The notes beneath the pieces are model-generated. The model made no database searches and was not told where the DNA came from. It saw only the letters and a program-made list of their open reading frames with translations. DNA of 64,000 nt from DASTHG01 sp035491895 (GTDB lineage: Bacteria; Gemmatimonadota; Gemmatimonadetes; Gemmatimonadales; GWC2-71-9), in assembly GCA_035491895.1 (NCBI GenBank), contig DATJJY010000048.1:1-64000 (forward strand), written 5' to 3'. Position 1 is the first letter of the stretch. Every line of letters starts with the position of its first letter. A program made the position numbers and the translations under genes. Positions 16,682-24,417 of this stretch are shown here, one piece after another.

Positions 16682-19446
16682 CCCAAGAGCTCCAGGATGC
16701 CGTGCCGCCTGGGATCCTGCCGGTCGCCGCGCAGCCACACCCAGCCGCCGCCACCGCTCCAGACCAGCTGTCCGACGCGCCGCTCGCGTCCCGCGGCCAT
16801 CTCGTTGACGATCAGATCGAACCCCACCCGTCCCCCGACGTGCGTCAGCAGCCCCTCGGGCCAAGCAACGGCCAGCGTCACGCAGTACCCCTCGACCGTC
16901 GGGCGCCAGGCTCCCCGCACATCGTGAGCGTCACCCGCCGCGTCGGAGACGACACGCGTGCGAATCGCCGATCCCGCCGGATCGGGCACGACGAGATACC
17001 CCCAGTGTGGGCTTCCGTCTCCGGCCGCGGTCGAATCCGACAGATAGACCTGTACGCCATCCGAGTGGATCTCGTCGGGCTCGTTGTCGAGCTGCGACGG
17101 TGGCGCATCCGGACCGCGAAACACGACATCCTGCTTGTTCACGAGGATGCCGAGATAGAGAGCGTCATCGTCCCAGTTGGCGAAGACGCGCGCCGAGAAA
17201 TCCTCGGGGCCGGAATACGACTCCTCGCTGCGGCGGTACTGATCCTCGAGCTCGAGCAGCAGCGGCTCCGCCGTGTCGAATCCGTCGAGCGACCCGTCGA
17301 GGGGCGGCGGCGCCGCGACGCGCAACGCCGCCGCCGTCGGACGGACGGTGGGGTCCAGATCGAGCGCCGCGGTCAACTGCTCCGGCGCCTTCACCGTGGC
17401 GAGACCGATCCGCTTCCCGCCCTGCTCGATCGTCCACTCGTTTCCGGCGAACCGGTGACGCTCGTTGCCGGTCGGCGTCTTGATCTCCACCAGGTCGCCG
17501 CTCAACCGCACACCGAGTACCGCGGTCCCGCGATGCCCGTATTCCAGTACGGTCACGCAGCGGGCGTTGCGGGCCCGTACCCGCTGGAGGTAGAAAGTCT
17601 CCCGCCGCCCGCCGTCCGGTCGTCCTGGACCCTCCGCGCGCAGCAGGTCGCCGGAAAAGACGAAATGCGCCGTCAGCCGTCGGCCATCAGCCGTCAGCTC
17701 CAACACCGCGGGAGTGGGTCCCGGAGAGACGAGCTGCTCCACACGACTCACGAATTCGTCCGTGAGCTGCGCAGCCTGCCAGCGACTATCCACGACTTCC
17801 CCGCTGCCAGCGAAGTGCCAGGGCAGCTCGAGCAGGCGCTCGTCGCGACCCACGAGCTCGACGATATCGAGGGCGTAGCGTTCTCCCATGACGACCGTTC
17901 GCGTCAGCGCTCCGCCTGCGAACTTGCCGCGCGCCCATCCCCATTCCGGTCCCGCCTCGTAACCCTCGAGCGACGCTGGCTCGAGGTTCTGCGACTTCCC
18001 ATCGAGGCGTGGCGCATTGTGCGCCAGGGTAGAGCGATACCAGAACAGCTCGCGAGCGACATAGGACCCGGTCCCGAAATCCGGCAACCAATGCACCCCA
18101 TCACCGTACAGGGTGAGGCTTAATCGATCGGGATGGCCATGCCCGCCGCCCGTCGCCCCGCACTCGAGGCTCGCATAGCGGCCTCCGACCCGCAGCACCG
18201 CGAGTCCCTGGCCCTCGAGCAAGGCGCTGGGCGCAGACCACGTCTCGTTGGATGCGGGGAGATCGGGGAGCATCTCGAGCAGCGACCACCAGGAGAGCTG
18301 GCGACGGGAGTGGGGAGTGGGGAGTGGTTCCAGCGGTGCGTCATGGAGGTAGGACTCGAACAACTCCTCTCTCGTCGCACCGACCGCATAGAGTGTCTTG
18401 AGCCAGGGCACGAGATCCTCTCTGGATGGCCCCATTCCCGACTCCACCCTCCCCAGTCGTCCCAAGCCCACCTCCCACGTTTCGAGGTACATCGGTTGAG
18501 CGAGCGCGACGCCGAAGCGGGAATCCTTGCGAGCCGGGAACGTGAAATCCGGCAGCGCCGTCAGCGCGGGCGCATACAGCGCCCGCTCGAGGGCGTTGGC
18601 CAGCGCGGGCTCCGCGTAGAAGTCGACGCCCGCCTCCGCCGCCCAGGTCGTGCCCGTGAGCATGCCGCGCAGGGCGAAGAGATGGTAGTTCTCTCCCTCG
18701 TACCAGAGTCCATCCTCCTGATATCCCCGCAGGTGGGCGATCAAGCCGGTCTGCCCCTGAATCGCGCGGGTGGCGAGATCTTCGTCCTCGAACCACACGG
18801 CGATGGCACAGAGCGCCGCGTTGTTCCACGTCTGGCGATTGGAGAACGCTTCGTCGAAATCGCCGATCAGGTTCGCCGCTTCGTCGGCCACGTTGGTCAC
18901 CGCCCGGCGCGTGGCGTCGTCGAACCATTCGGTTTCCCGGAGCAGCATCGCGGCGGAGAGGTAGTTGAGGATCCAGATGGATTCGAGATACGTCGAAAAG
19001 AAGAGCCGGCTCGGGCCGAGCACGTTGTCGCGATTCGGGTACTGGAAGTAGCGATCGCCGTACGTGCGCAGGATCTCGGCCGAGCGCCTGGCGGCGGGCT
19101 GGCCGCCGTCGGCGAGCGCGGTGAGCGCCGCCAGTTCCACGGCACGCTCCACCACCCAGAGATGCTGCAGCCGCGCCCAGGCACGGTGATGGCGCGTACC
19201 GGAGTGCCGTGTTTGACAAACCGGACAGGTATGCGCATCGGGACTCCACGGATCGAAGCGCAGCGTGGCGCCATCGTTGGGACAGCGCCCCCCGTCGACG
19301 CTCAGCAGCGCCTTCACCTCCGGAATCGGTGGGAGCTGTTGCAGTACGGGCGTGTTGCGATGCGTGATGTGTGCGGCCAGCGCCTGCAGGTCGGCCGACC
19401 CCGCGATCAGCTCGCGCCGTTCCGTCAGCAATTCGGCGGTCACCAT
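16678..19446 (-). CDS. Heparinase II/III-like polysaccharide lyase with C-terminal CBM9-like domain
   Basis: A protein of about 922 residues. A zinc-ribbon-like segment (CPNDG ... TCPVC) lies near residues 55-80, an alpha/alpha toroid follows, then the heparinase II/III beta domain with GGGHGHPDRLSLTLYGDGV and LPDFGTGSY. The last ~200 residues (FSARVFANWDDDALYLGILVNKQD, YCVTLAVAWPEG) look like a CBM9-type carbohydrate-binding domain. No signal peptide is visible. The family cleaves acidic polysaccharides such as heparin or alginate-like chains. Start is ATG 19446; GTG 19443, overlapping the GHMP kinase stop, is equally possible. Confidence 0.8.
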   Translation of the reverse strand: MVTAELLTERRELIAGSADLQALAAHITHRNTPVLQQLPPIPEVKALLSVDGGRCPNDGATLRFDPWSPDAHTCPVCQTRHSGTRHHRAWARLQHLWVVERAVELAALTALADGGQPAARRSAEILRTYGDRYFQYPNRDNVLGPSRLFFSTYLESIWILNYLSAAMLLRETEWFDDATRRAVTNVADEAANLIGDFDEAFSNRQTWNNAALCAIAVWFEDEDLATRAIQGQTGLIAHLRGYQEDGLWYEGENYHLFALRGMLTGTTWAAEAGVDFYAEPALANALERALYAPALTALPDFTFPARKDSRFGVALAQPMYLETWEVGLGRLGRVESGMGPSREDLVPWLKTLYAVGATREELFESYLHDAPLEPLPTPHSRRQLSWWSLLEMLPDLPASNETWSAPSALLEGQGLAVLRVGGRYASLECGATGGGHGHPDRLSLTLYGDGVHWLPDFGTGSYVARELFWYRSTLAHNAPRLDGKSQNLEPASLEGYEAGPEWGWARGKFAGGALTRTVVMGERYALDIVELVGRDERLLELPWHFAGSGEVVDSRWQAAQLTDEFVSRVEQLVSPGPTPAVLELTADGRRLTAHFVFSGDLLRAEGPGRPDGGRRETFYLQRVRARNARCVTVLEYGHRGTAVLGVRLSGDLVEIKTPTGNERHRFAGNEWTIEQGGKRIGLATVKAPEQLTAALDLDPTVRPTAAALRVAAPPPLDGSLDGFDTAEPLLLELEDQYRRSEESYSGPEDFSARVFANWDDDALYLGILVNKQDVVFRGPDAPPSQLDNEPDEIHSDGVQVYLSDSTAAGDGSPHWGYLVVPDPAGSAIRTRVVSDAAGDAHDVRGAWRPTVEGYCVTLAVAWPEGLLTHVGGRVGFDLIVNEMAAGRERRVGQLVWSGGGGWVWLRGDRQDPRRHGILELLG

Positions 19447-20456
19447 ACCCGCCCGCCCGCCCACGCGAACCGAGCGGGCAACACCGTGGCGCCGGCCGCA
19501 CGCGCGGCGTCGGCCGCCACTGGTCCCCCCGCCTTGGCGAGAAAGAACATCGAGCCACCGGCGCCGGCGCCGGCGGCTTTGCCGCCGAGCACGCCGACTC
19601 CCCGCATCGCCTGCTCGAGGCGACTCATCTCATCCGTCTGCATCCCGGCATCGAGTGCCTGCTGGCAGTTCCAATTCTGCGTCAAGAGCGCCCCGATCTT
19701 CGCCACGTCCGCCGCCCGCAGCGCTTCCGCCATCGCCTCCGCGACGTCCTTCATCTCGTCGAGCGCGCCGGTTACGCCGCGGTCGCCGCGCTCATAGGCA
19801 CCCATGACCCGGGCGATGGTGTCCCCCGATACCCGCGAGCGGCCGGTGTAGCACAGCACCAGCTGCCGCTCCAGCGCGGCCGCGAACGCCGGGTCGATGG
19901 TGATCGGCTCGACCCCGACGTCGGGATCCCGGAAACTCAACCGGTGGAAGCCGCCCAGCGCCGCTGCGAGCTGGTCCTGGCGCCCGCCCGGAATCCCTGC
20001 CTCGCGGGTCTCGAGCAGCCACGCCTGCTCCGCCAGCTCGCGCGGATCGAGCCGCTCCTGCCGCGCCGCGGCGAGACAGGTGACGAGCGCGACGTCCAGC
20101 GCCCCCGAGCTGCCTAACCCGGAACCCGGCGGCACCTGCGCGCGGGTGCGCAGCGTGAGCGGTCCCAGCACGGGGAACATGCGCAACCCGGCTTTCAGGA
20201 GATTCAGCTTGCCGTCGAGCACCAGACCGTGGGAATTGGCGCATTCGACCGTCTCGCCCAGATCGTCGGAAACGAGGCGGACGAGGGCTCCCCCGAGCTC
20301 CAGCTCGACTGTTACTTCGAGACCGATAGCGGCGTTCACGACGACGCCGCCCGCCCGCGCGGAAAACGGCGGAACGTCGGTCCACCCTCCGGCGAAATCG
20401 AGCCGCACCGGCGCCGTCGCTCGATAGGTCGTCGGGAGATCGGTACGCCGCGTCAT
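19440..20456 (-). CDS. GHMP-family sugar kinase (heptose/fucose kinase-like)
   Basis: A 338-residue GHMP kinase. The ATP loop PPGSGLGSSGALDVAL is clear. The N-terminal APVRLDFAGGWTDVPPFS is typical of D-glycero-D-manno-heptose-7-phosphate kinase and fucokinase-like members, and the third motif is GGKAAGAGAGGSMFF. It should phosphorylate a sugar or sugar phosphate at C1 or a nearby hydroxyl. ATG 20456 overlaps the binding-protein stop (ATGA), placing it between uptake and a polysaccharide-lyase-like enzyme, which suggests phosphorylation of a released sugar. Confidence 0.85.
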   Translation of the reverse strand: MTRRTDLPTTYRATAPVRLDFAGGWTDVPPFSARAGGVVVNAAIGLEVTVELELGGALVRLVSDDLGETVECANSHGLVLDGKLNLLKAGLRMFPVLGPLTLRTRAQVPPGSGLGSSGALDVALVTCLAAARQERLDPRELAEQAWLLETREAGIPGGRQDQLAAALGGFHRLSFRDPDVGVEPITIDPAFAAALERQLVLCYTGRSRVSGDTIARVMGAYERGDRGVTGALDEMKDVAEAMAEALRAADVAKIGALLTQNWNCQQALDAGMQTDEMSRLEQAMRGVGVLGGKAAGAGAGGSMFFLAKAGGPVAADAARAAGATVLPARFAWAGGRVW

Positions 20457-21898
20457 GGAGCGGTCCACCAGTGGGCGATGCTCACCAGCTCGCCACGCAT
20501 GTCCATCGTTACTCCCCGCAGGCGTCGATTCATTCCCTGCACGCCGCGCGCGTCGTACAGCCAGGCCACGGGCGTCTCCGCCGCGAAGTAGCGTTGCGCC
20601 GCGACGGGGTCGGACGGCGCTGTAAGTCCCGCGACCTGGGCGATCGGGGCGAGGTATCCGAGACCGACGTCGCCCGGAATGCCCATCACCGCCGCGTCGA
20701 ACTCGTGCCGCGGACCGTACACCCGACCGAGGAAGGCGGAGAGCTCGAGCTGACGGATGGAGACGTCGAATCCGACCGCCGCGAGCCGCGCCTGCACCAG
20801 CTGCTCGAGTGCCGCCTCGCCGCTGCCGACGGTCAGCAGCTCGATCCGCGGCCGGCGACCCGCCAGCAGGCGCCTCGCGGAATCGGGCGCGAATGGTGTA
20901 GGCGCAGTCGCGACATACCCCGGCAGAAACGCGGGAACGGGACCCACCGCACGTGTCCCGAAACCGAAGAGAAAGCCGCGGATGATCTCATCGCGGTCGA
21001 TCGCGAGATCGGCGGCATGACGCACCGCCGGATCATCGAACGGCGCATGTCGCGTGTTGAACACCACGCCGTTGACGAAGATGAGCGGGTAGCTCACGAT
21101 CTCGAGCGACGGATTGCGGCGCACGAAATCGGCGTGCGCGGGGTTGATCCCCGCCACGTCCAGCTCGCCGGAAGTGAGCGCCGCCAGTTTGGTCATCGGC
21201 TCGTCGACCACGACCACGATGAACCGCTCGAGGCGCGGCGGTCCCCCCAACGCTTCCGGGAACGCATCATTGCGGGTGAACACCCAGCGGCGGTGCGGCT
21301 CGTGCGCCACAAACCGGAACGGCCCGTTGCCGACAGGATGATCATTCCACGCCGCCTGCCGCAGGCGTTCACGCGGCACGGTGTCGAGCAGATGGGCCGG
21401 GAGAATGGCGAGGTCGGTCAGGACATCGGGGATCCGGGACTGCGCGGTGCGAAACCGGATGACGACGGTCGAGTCGTCGGGAGCCTGGACCTGGGAAATC
21501 GTGGCCAGCTCCGCAAGACGCGGATATCCGGACACGGGATCGCGGGCGGCGTCCAGGGTCCACGCGACATCCTGGGAGACGGTCGGTCGACCATCATCCC
21601 ACGACAGCCCCTGAAAAAGCGCGAAGGTGAGGGTGGTCCGGCCCTCCGACCAGCCCCACCTGCGGGCGAGATAGGGCTCGATGGCGAGCGCCGAGTCGTA
21701 ACGCACCAGCGTGGTGAGCAGCACGTAGCGCTGAACCTGCCTGGCCAATGGATGCATGGTGAGCAGCGGATTGATACTCTGCAGATCGGCTCCGGACGCG
21801 TACAGCACCGTCGCGCCGCGGCGCGTCGCCGCGCCCGCGCGCCCGCACGCCGCCGCCGCGAGAGCGGCGCACCCCACGGCTACGATCGCACGCCGCAT
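20453..21898 (-). CDS. ABC transporter solute-binding protein, peptide/nickel family 5
   Basis: A 481-residue family-5 binding lipoprotein. The signal peptide ends in a lipobox-like AAAACG. Typical blocks include VLYASGADLQSINPLL, VGNGPFRFV and DDPAVRHAADLAIDRDEI. Family members deliver peptides, nickel, oligosaccharides or other large solutes to Dpp/Opp-type permeases. Two matching permeases are encoded divergently 48 nt away. A TAGAAT hexamer lies 9 nt before the ATG on the minus strand. It is the first gene of the ten-gene operon running down to 10109. Confidence 0.9.
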   Translation of the reverse strand: MRRAIVAVGCAALAAAACGRAGAATRRGATVLYASGADLQSINPLLTMHPLARQVQRYVLLTTLVRYDSALAIEPYLARRWGWSEGRTTLTFALFQGLSWDDGRPTVSQDVAWTLDAARDPVSGYPRLAELATISQVQAPDDSTVVIRFRTAQSRIPDVLTDLAILPAHLLDTVPRERLRQAAWNDHPVGNGPFRFVAHEPHRRWVFTRNDAFPEALGGPPRLERFIVVVVDEPMTKLAALTSGELDVAGINPAHADFVRRNPSLEIVSYPLIFVNGVVFNTRHAPFDDPAVRHAADLAIDRDEIIRGFLFGFGTRAVGPVPAFLPGYVATAPTPFAPDSARRLLAGRRPRIELLTVGSGEAALEQLVQARLAAVGFDVSIRQLELSAFLGRVYGPRHEFDAAVMGIPGDVGLGYLAPIAQVAGLTAPSDPVAAQRYFAAETPVAWLYDARGVQGMNRRLRGVTMDMRGELVSIAHWWTAP

Positions 21899-21945
21899 CA
21901 GCGGTGGATTCTAGCGGGCTCCGAGGGAGGGCGCGAGATTGCGGC

Positions 21946-22923
21946 ATGCGGATGCTCGTCCACCGCGCGCTCACCGGAATCGCCGTGGTGGCCGGCGTTC
22001 TCACGTTGACCTTCCTGTTGCTCCATACCGCCCCGGGCGACCCTGCCGAGCTGCTGCTCGGGCCGACGGCCACACCCGCCCAGATCGCCGCCGGCCGGCA
22101 CAGTCTCGGCCTCGATCGCCCGCTGGCGACCCAGTACGTGGAGTGGCTGGGGCGCTTCGTGCGGGGCCAGTGGGGCAGCAGCATCGTCACCGGGCGACCG
22201 GTCCGCGAAATGCTCGGCGCGGCGTGGCCGGCGACGGTGCGGCTCGTGCTCCTCTCTCTGCTCCTGAGCTACGGCCTCGGCCTCGCGCTCGGCGCCTGGC
22301 AGGCGGCGCGCGCCGGGAGCCGGCTCGACACGAGCCTCTCGGTGGTCAGCGTCTCGCTCGTCGCACTCCCCGGGTTCTGGCTCGGGCTCATGCTGGTGGC
22401 CGTCTTCACCTACCTGCTGCGGGTTCTCCCGGCGTTCGGCGCCGCGGGGTTCGACGCCGATGTCCTCGGGCCCTGGGCACGCTTCGTCGATGGCGTCCGG
22501 CACCTGGCGTTGCCGCTCGCGACTCTCACGCTGATCGGCGTCGGCGGCGCCGCGCGGTTCGTCCGCGGGTCGCTGCTCGACGCCCTGGAGCAGCCGTTCG
22601 TCGTCACGGCGCGCGCCAAGGGGCTCTCCGCGACCCGCGTCCTCCTGGGGCACGCCCTGCGCAACGCGGCCACGCCCGTCGTCACGCTGCTCGGCCTCTC
22701 CTTGCCCGCGCTCTTCTCCGGGGCGGTGTTCGTGGAAGGCGTATTCGCCTGGCCGGGCGTCGGCCGCGTGCTCGTGGAGGCGGTACAGGCACGGGACTAC
22801 CCCGTCGTGATGGCGGCGACGGCGATCAGCGCACTCCTCGTCGTCCTGGGCAACATGCTCGCCGACATCGGCGCCGTCGCCGTCGACCCGCGGCTGCGCA
22901 CCCGTGAGCCGGCGATCCCATGA
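21946..22923 (+). CDS. ABC transporter permease, DppB/OppB type
   Basis: A 325-residue inner-membrane protein with about six helices, of the binding-protein-dependent permease family. The EAA-loop region is visible as TARAKGLSATRVLLGHALRNAATP, and the N-terminus TLTFLLLHTAPGDPAELL is typical of DppB. The start at ATG 21946 is chosen at the beginning of the hydrophobic N-terminus with GGGAGG upstream. It shares ATGA with the next permease. No ATP-binding subunit follows in the window. Confidence 0.92.
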   Translation: MRMLVHRALTGIAVVAGVLTLTFLLLHTAPGDPAELLLGPTATPAQIAAGRHSLGLDRPLATQYVEWLGRFVRGQWGSSIVTGRPVREMLGAAWPATVRLVLLSLLLSYGLGLALGAWQAARAGSRLDTSLSVVSVSLVALPGFWLGLMLVAVFTYLLRVLPAFGAAGFDADVLGPWARFVDGVRHLALPLATLTLIGVGGAARFVRGSLLDALEQPFVVTARAKGLSATRVLLGHALRNAATPVVTLLGLSLPALFSGAVFVEGVFAWPGVGRVLVEAVQARDYPVVMAATAISALLVVLGNMLADIGAVAVDPRLRTREPAIP

Positions 22924-23777
22924 GCGCCTTGTGGCGGGACCGGCGCAGCGCCGTCGGGGGGGCGTTACTCGCCGTCGTTATCGTGACGGCGCTCGCGGCG
23001 CCGTTCGTGACCGCCGGGGATGTCGACGTACCGTACGACGTCGTCGCGACCCGTTTCCTCGCGCCGCTGTCGCACGACGTGCACGGCGCGTTCCATCTCC
23101 TCGGCACCGATCGCATCGGTCGCGATGTGTGGACCCGACTCGTCTACGGCGGCCGGATCTCGCTCGCGATCGGGTTTCTCTCCGTCGCTCTCTCGGTGAC
23201 GCTCGGAATGCTGGTCGGCGGATTGGCGGGTTGGTGGCGCGGCTGGCCGGCCGCGGCACTCACCGCGTTGACCGACTTCGCCCTGGCCCTGCCCCGCGTC
23301 GTGGTGCTGCTGCTGCTCGCGGCATTGTGGCGACCAAACACCTCGCTCGTCATCCTGTTCCTGGGGATGACCGGGTGGATGCCGGTCGCACGGCTGGTGC
23401 GGGGCGAGGTGCAGACGCTCAGCACTCACCCGTTTGTCGAAGGGGCCCGGGCCAGCGGGGCCAGGCCGCTGTGGGTGCTGTGGCGGCATGTTCTCCCCAA
23501 CGCCCTCACACCGGTGTTCATCATCGCCGCACTGGGCGTAGGCAACGCCATTCTCGTGGAAGCGGGGTTGTCCTATTTCGGCCTCGGCGTCCAACCGCCG
23601 ACGCCGTCGTGGGGCAACATGATCGCGTCGGGTCGTGATACGCTGGTCAATGCGCCCTGGGTCGCCGCGGCGCCCGGGGTGTTCTTGGCGCTCGTGGTCG
23701 TCGGTTGCACCCTGGTGGGGGATGGACTGAGAGACGCGATGAGCGGTCAGCGATCAGCGCTCAGCCGTCAGCTTTGA
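22920..23777 (+). CDS. ABC transporter permease, DppC/OppC type
   Basis: A 285-residue permease with an N-terminal helix and a periplasmic segment (LLGTDRIGRDVWTRLVYGGR, the classic DppC motif), then five more helices with the EAA loop VEGARASGARPLWVLWRHVLPNA. It pairs with the upstream DppB-type permease (4-nt overlap). Its 3' end overlaps the convergent esterase gene by 10 nt. DppD/DppF-type ATPases are missing from this window, so they must be encoded elsewhere. Confidence 0.92.
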   Translation: MSALWRDRRSAVGGALLAVVIVTALAAPFVTAGDVDVPYDVVATRFLAPLSHDVHGAFHLLGTDRIGRDVWTRLVYGGRISLAIGFLSVALSVTLGMLVGGLAGWWRGWPAAALTALTDFALALPRVVVLLLLAALWRPNTSLVILFLGMTGWMPVARLVRGEVQTLSTHPFVEGARASGARPLWVLWRHVLPNALTPVFIIAALGVGNAILVEAGLSYFGLGVQPPTPSWGNMIASGRDTLVNAPWVAAAPGVFLALVVVGCTLVGDGLRDAMSGQRSALSRQL

Positions 23778-24415
23778 ACAATGCGTTGCAGCACTTCCGG
23801 CACCACCTCATGCCCTCCTTCGAACCGCTCCACCCGATACGCGATGTCGTGGTCCTTGAGTCGTTGCTCGTCGCGGGCCAGCACCTTCGGCGTGATGAAC
23901 TGATCGCCGCTCCCGGCGACGAACAGAAGGGTGGTGCGCTCCCATCGCTCGCTCGCCCGCGCCAGATCGAGATCGGGAGGGATCTCCCCACCCCAGAGAA
24001 TCAGACGCTCGGCGCTGGCACTGCCGTGCACCAGCCAGCGGGATGCCGTGGCGGTGCCCTGGGAGAATCCCAGCACGTGGATTCCGCCGGCCGGTCGACG
24101 CTCGCGCGTCACTTCGGCGAACACGACGTCGAGGTAGTGCACGTAGTCGTCGATCTCCGCGAGCCGGTCCTCGCGCGTCATCCAGCTGGCGCCGACCTTG
24201 TCGCGCGCATCGCTTTCCAGGTAGAAGCGGGAGAGCCCCTCGGGAGCGACCACCGCCCGCTGCTCGTCGCCCAACGAGACGAAATGCCGCAGGAAACGTC
24301 CTGCGAGCTGTCCGTAGCCATGGAGCACGAACCAGATTTCACGCGCGGTCCGCGGATCGGCCCCGATAGTGAAGTAGCGCGCCGAGCGCGGGACGCTGAG
24401 GCGGTGCTCGTCCAC
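23768..24415 (-). CDS. Alpha/beta-hydrolase, phospholipase/carboxylesterase family
   Basis: A 215-residue serine hydrolase. Catalytic triad candidates are Ser118 in VLGFSQGTA, Asp171 in AGSGDQFI and His202 in FEGGHEV; the oxyanion region is LHGYGQ near residue 32. Relatives hydrolyse short carboxylic esters, such as acyl groups on sugars. GTG 24415 is preferred because it follows the mannosidase TAG by two bases; longer in-frame reading lies inside that gene. In this locus it could deacylate a glycan fragment, by inference. Confidence 0.82.
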   Translation of the reverse strand: MDEHRLSVPRSARYFTIGADPRTAREIWFVLHGYGQLAGRFLRHFVSLGDEQRAVVAPEGLSRFYLESDARDKVGASWMTREDRLAEIDDYVHYLDVVFAEVTRERRPAGGIHVLGFSQGTATASRWLVHGSASAERLILWGGEIPPDLDLARASERWERTTLLFVAGSGDQFITPKVLARDEQRLKDHDIAYRVERFEGGHEVVPEVLQRIVQS

Positions 24416-24417
24416 CG

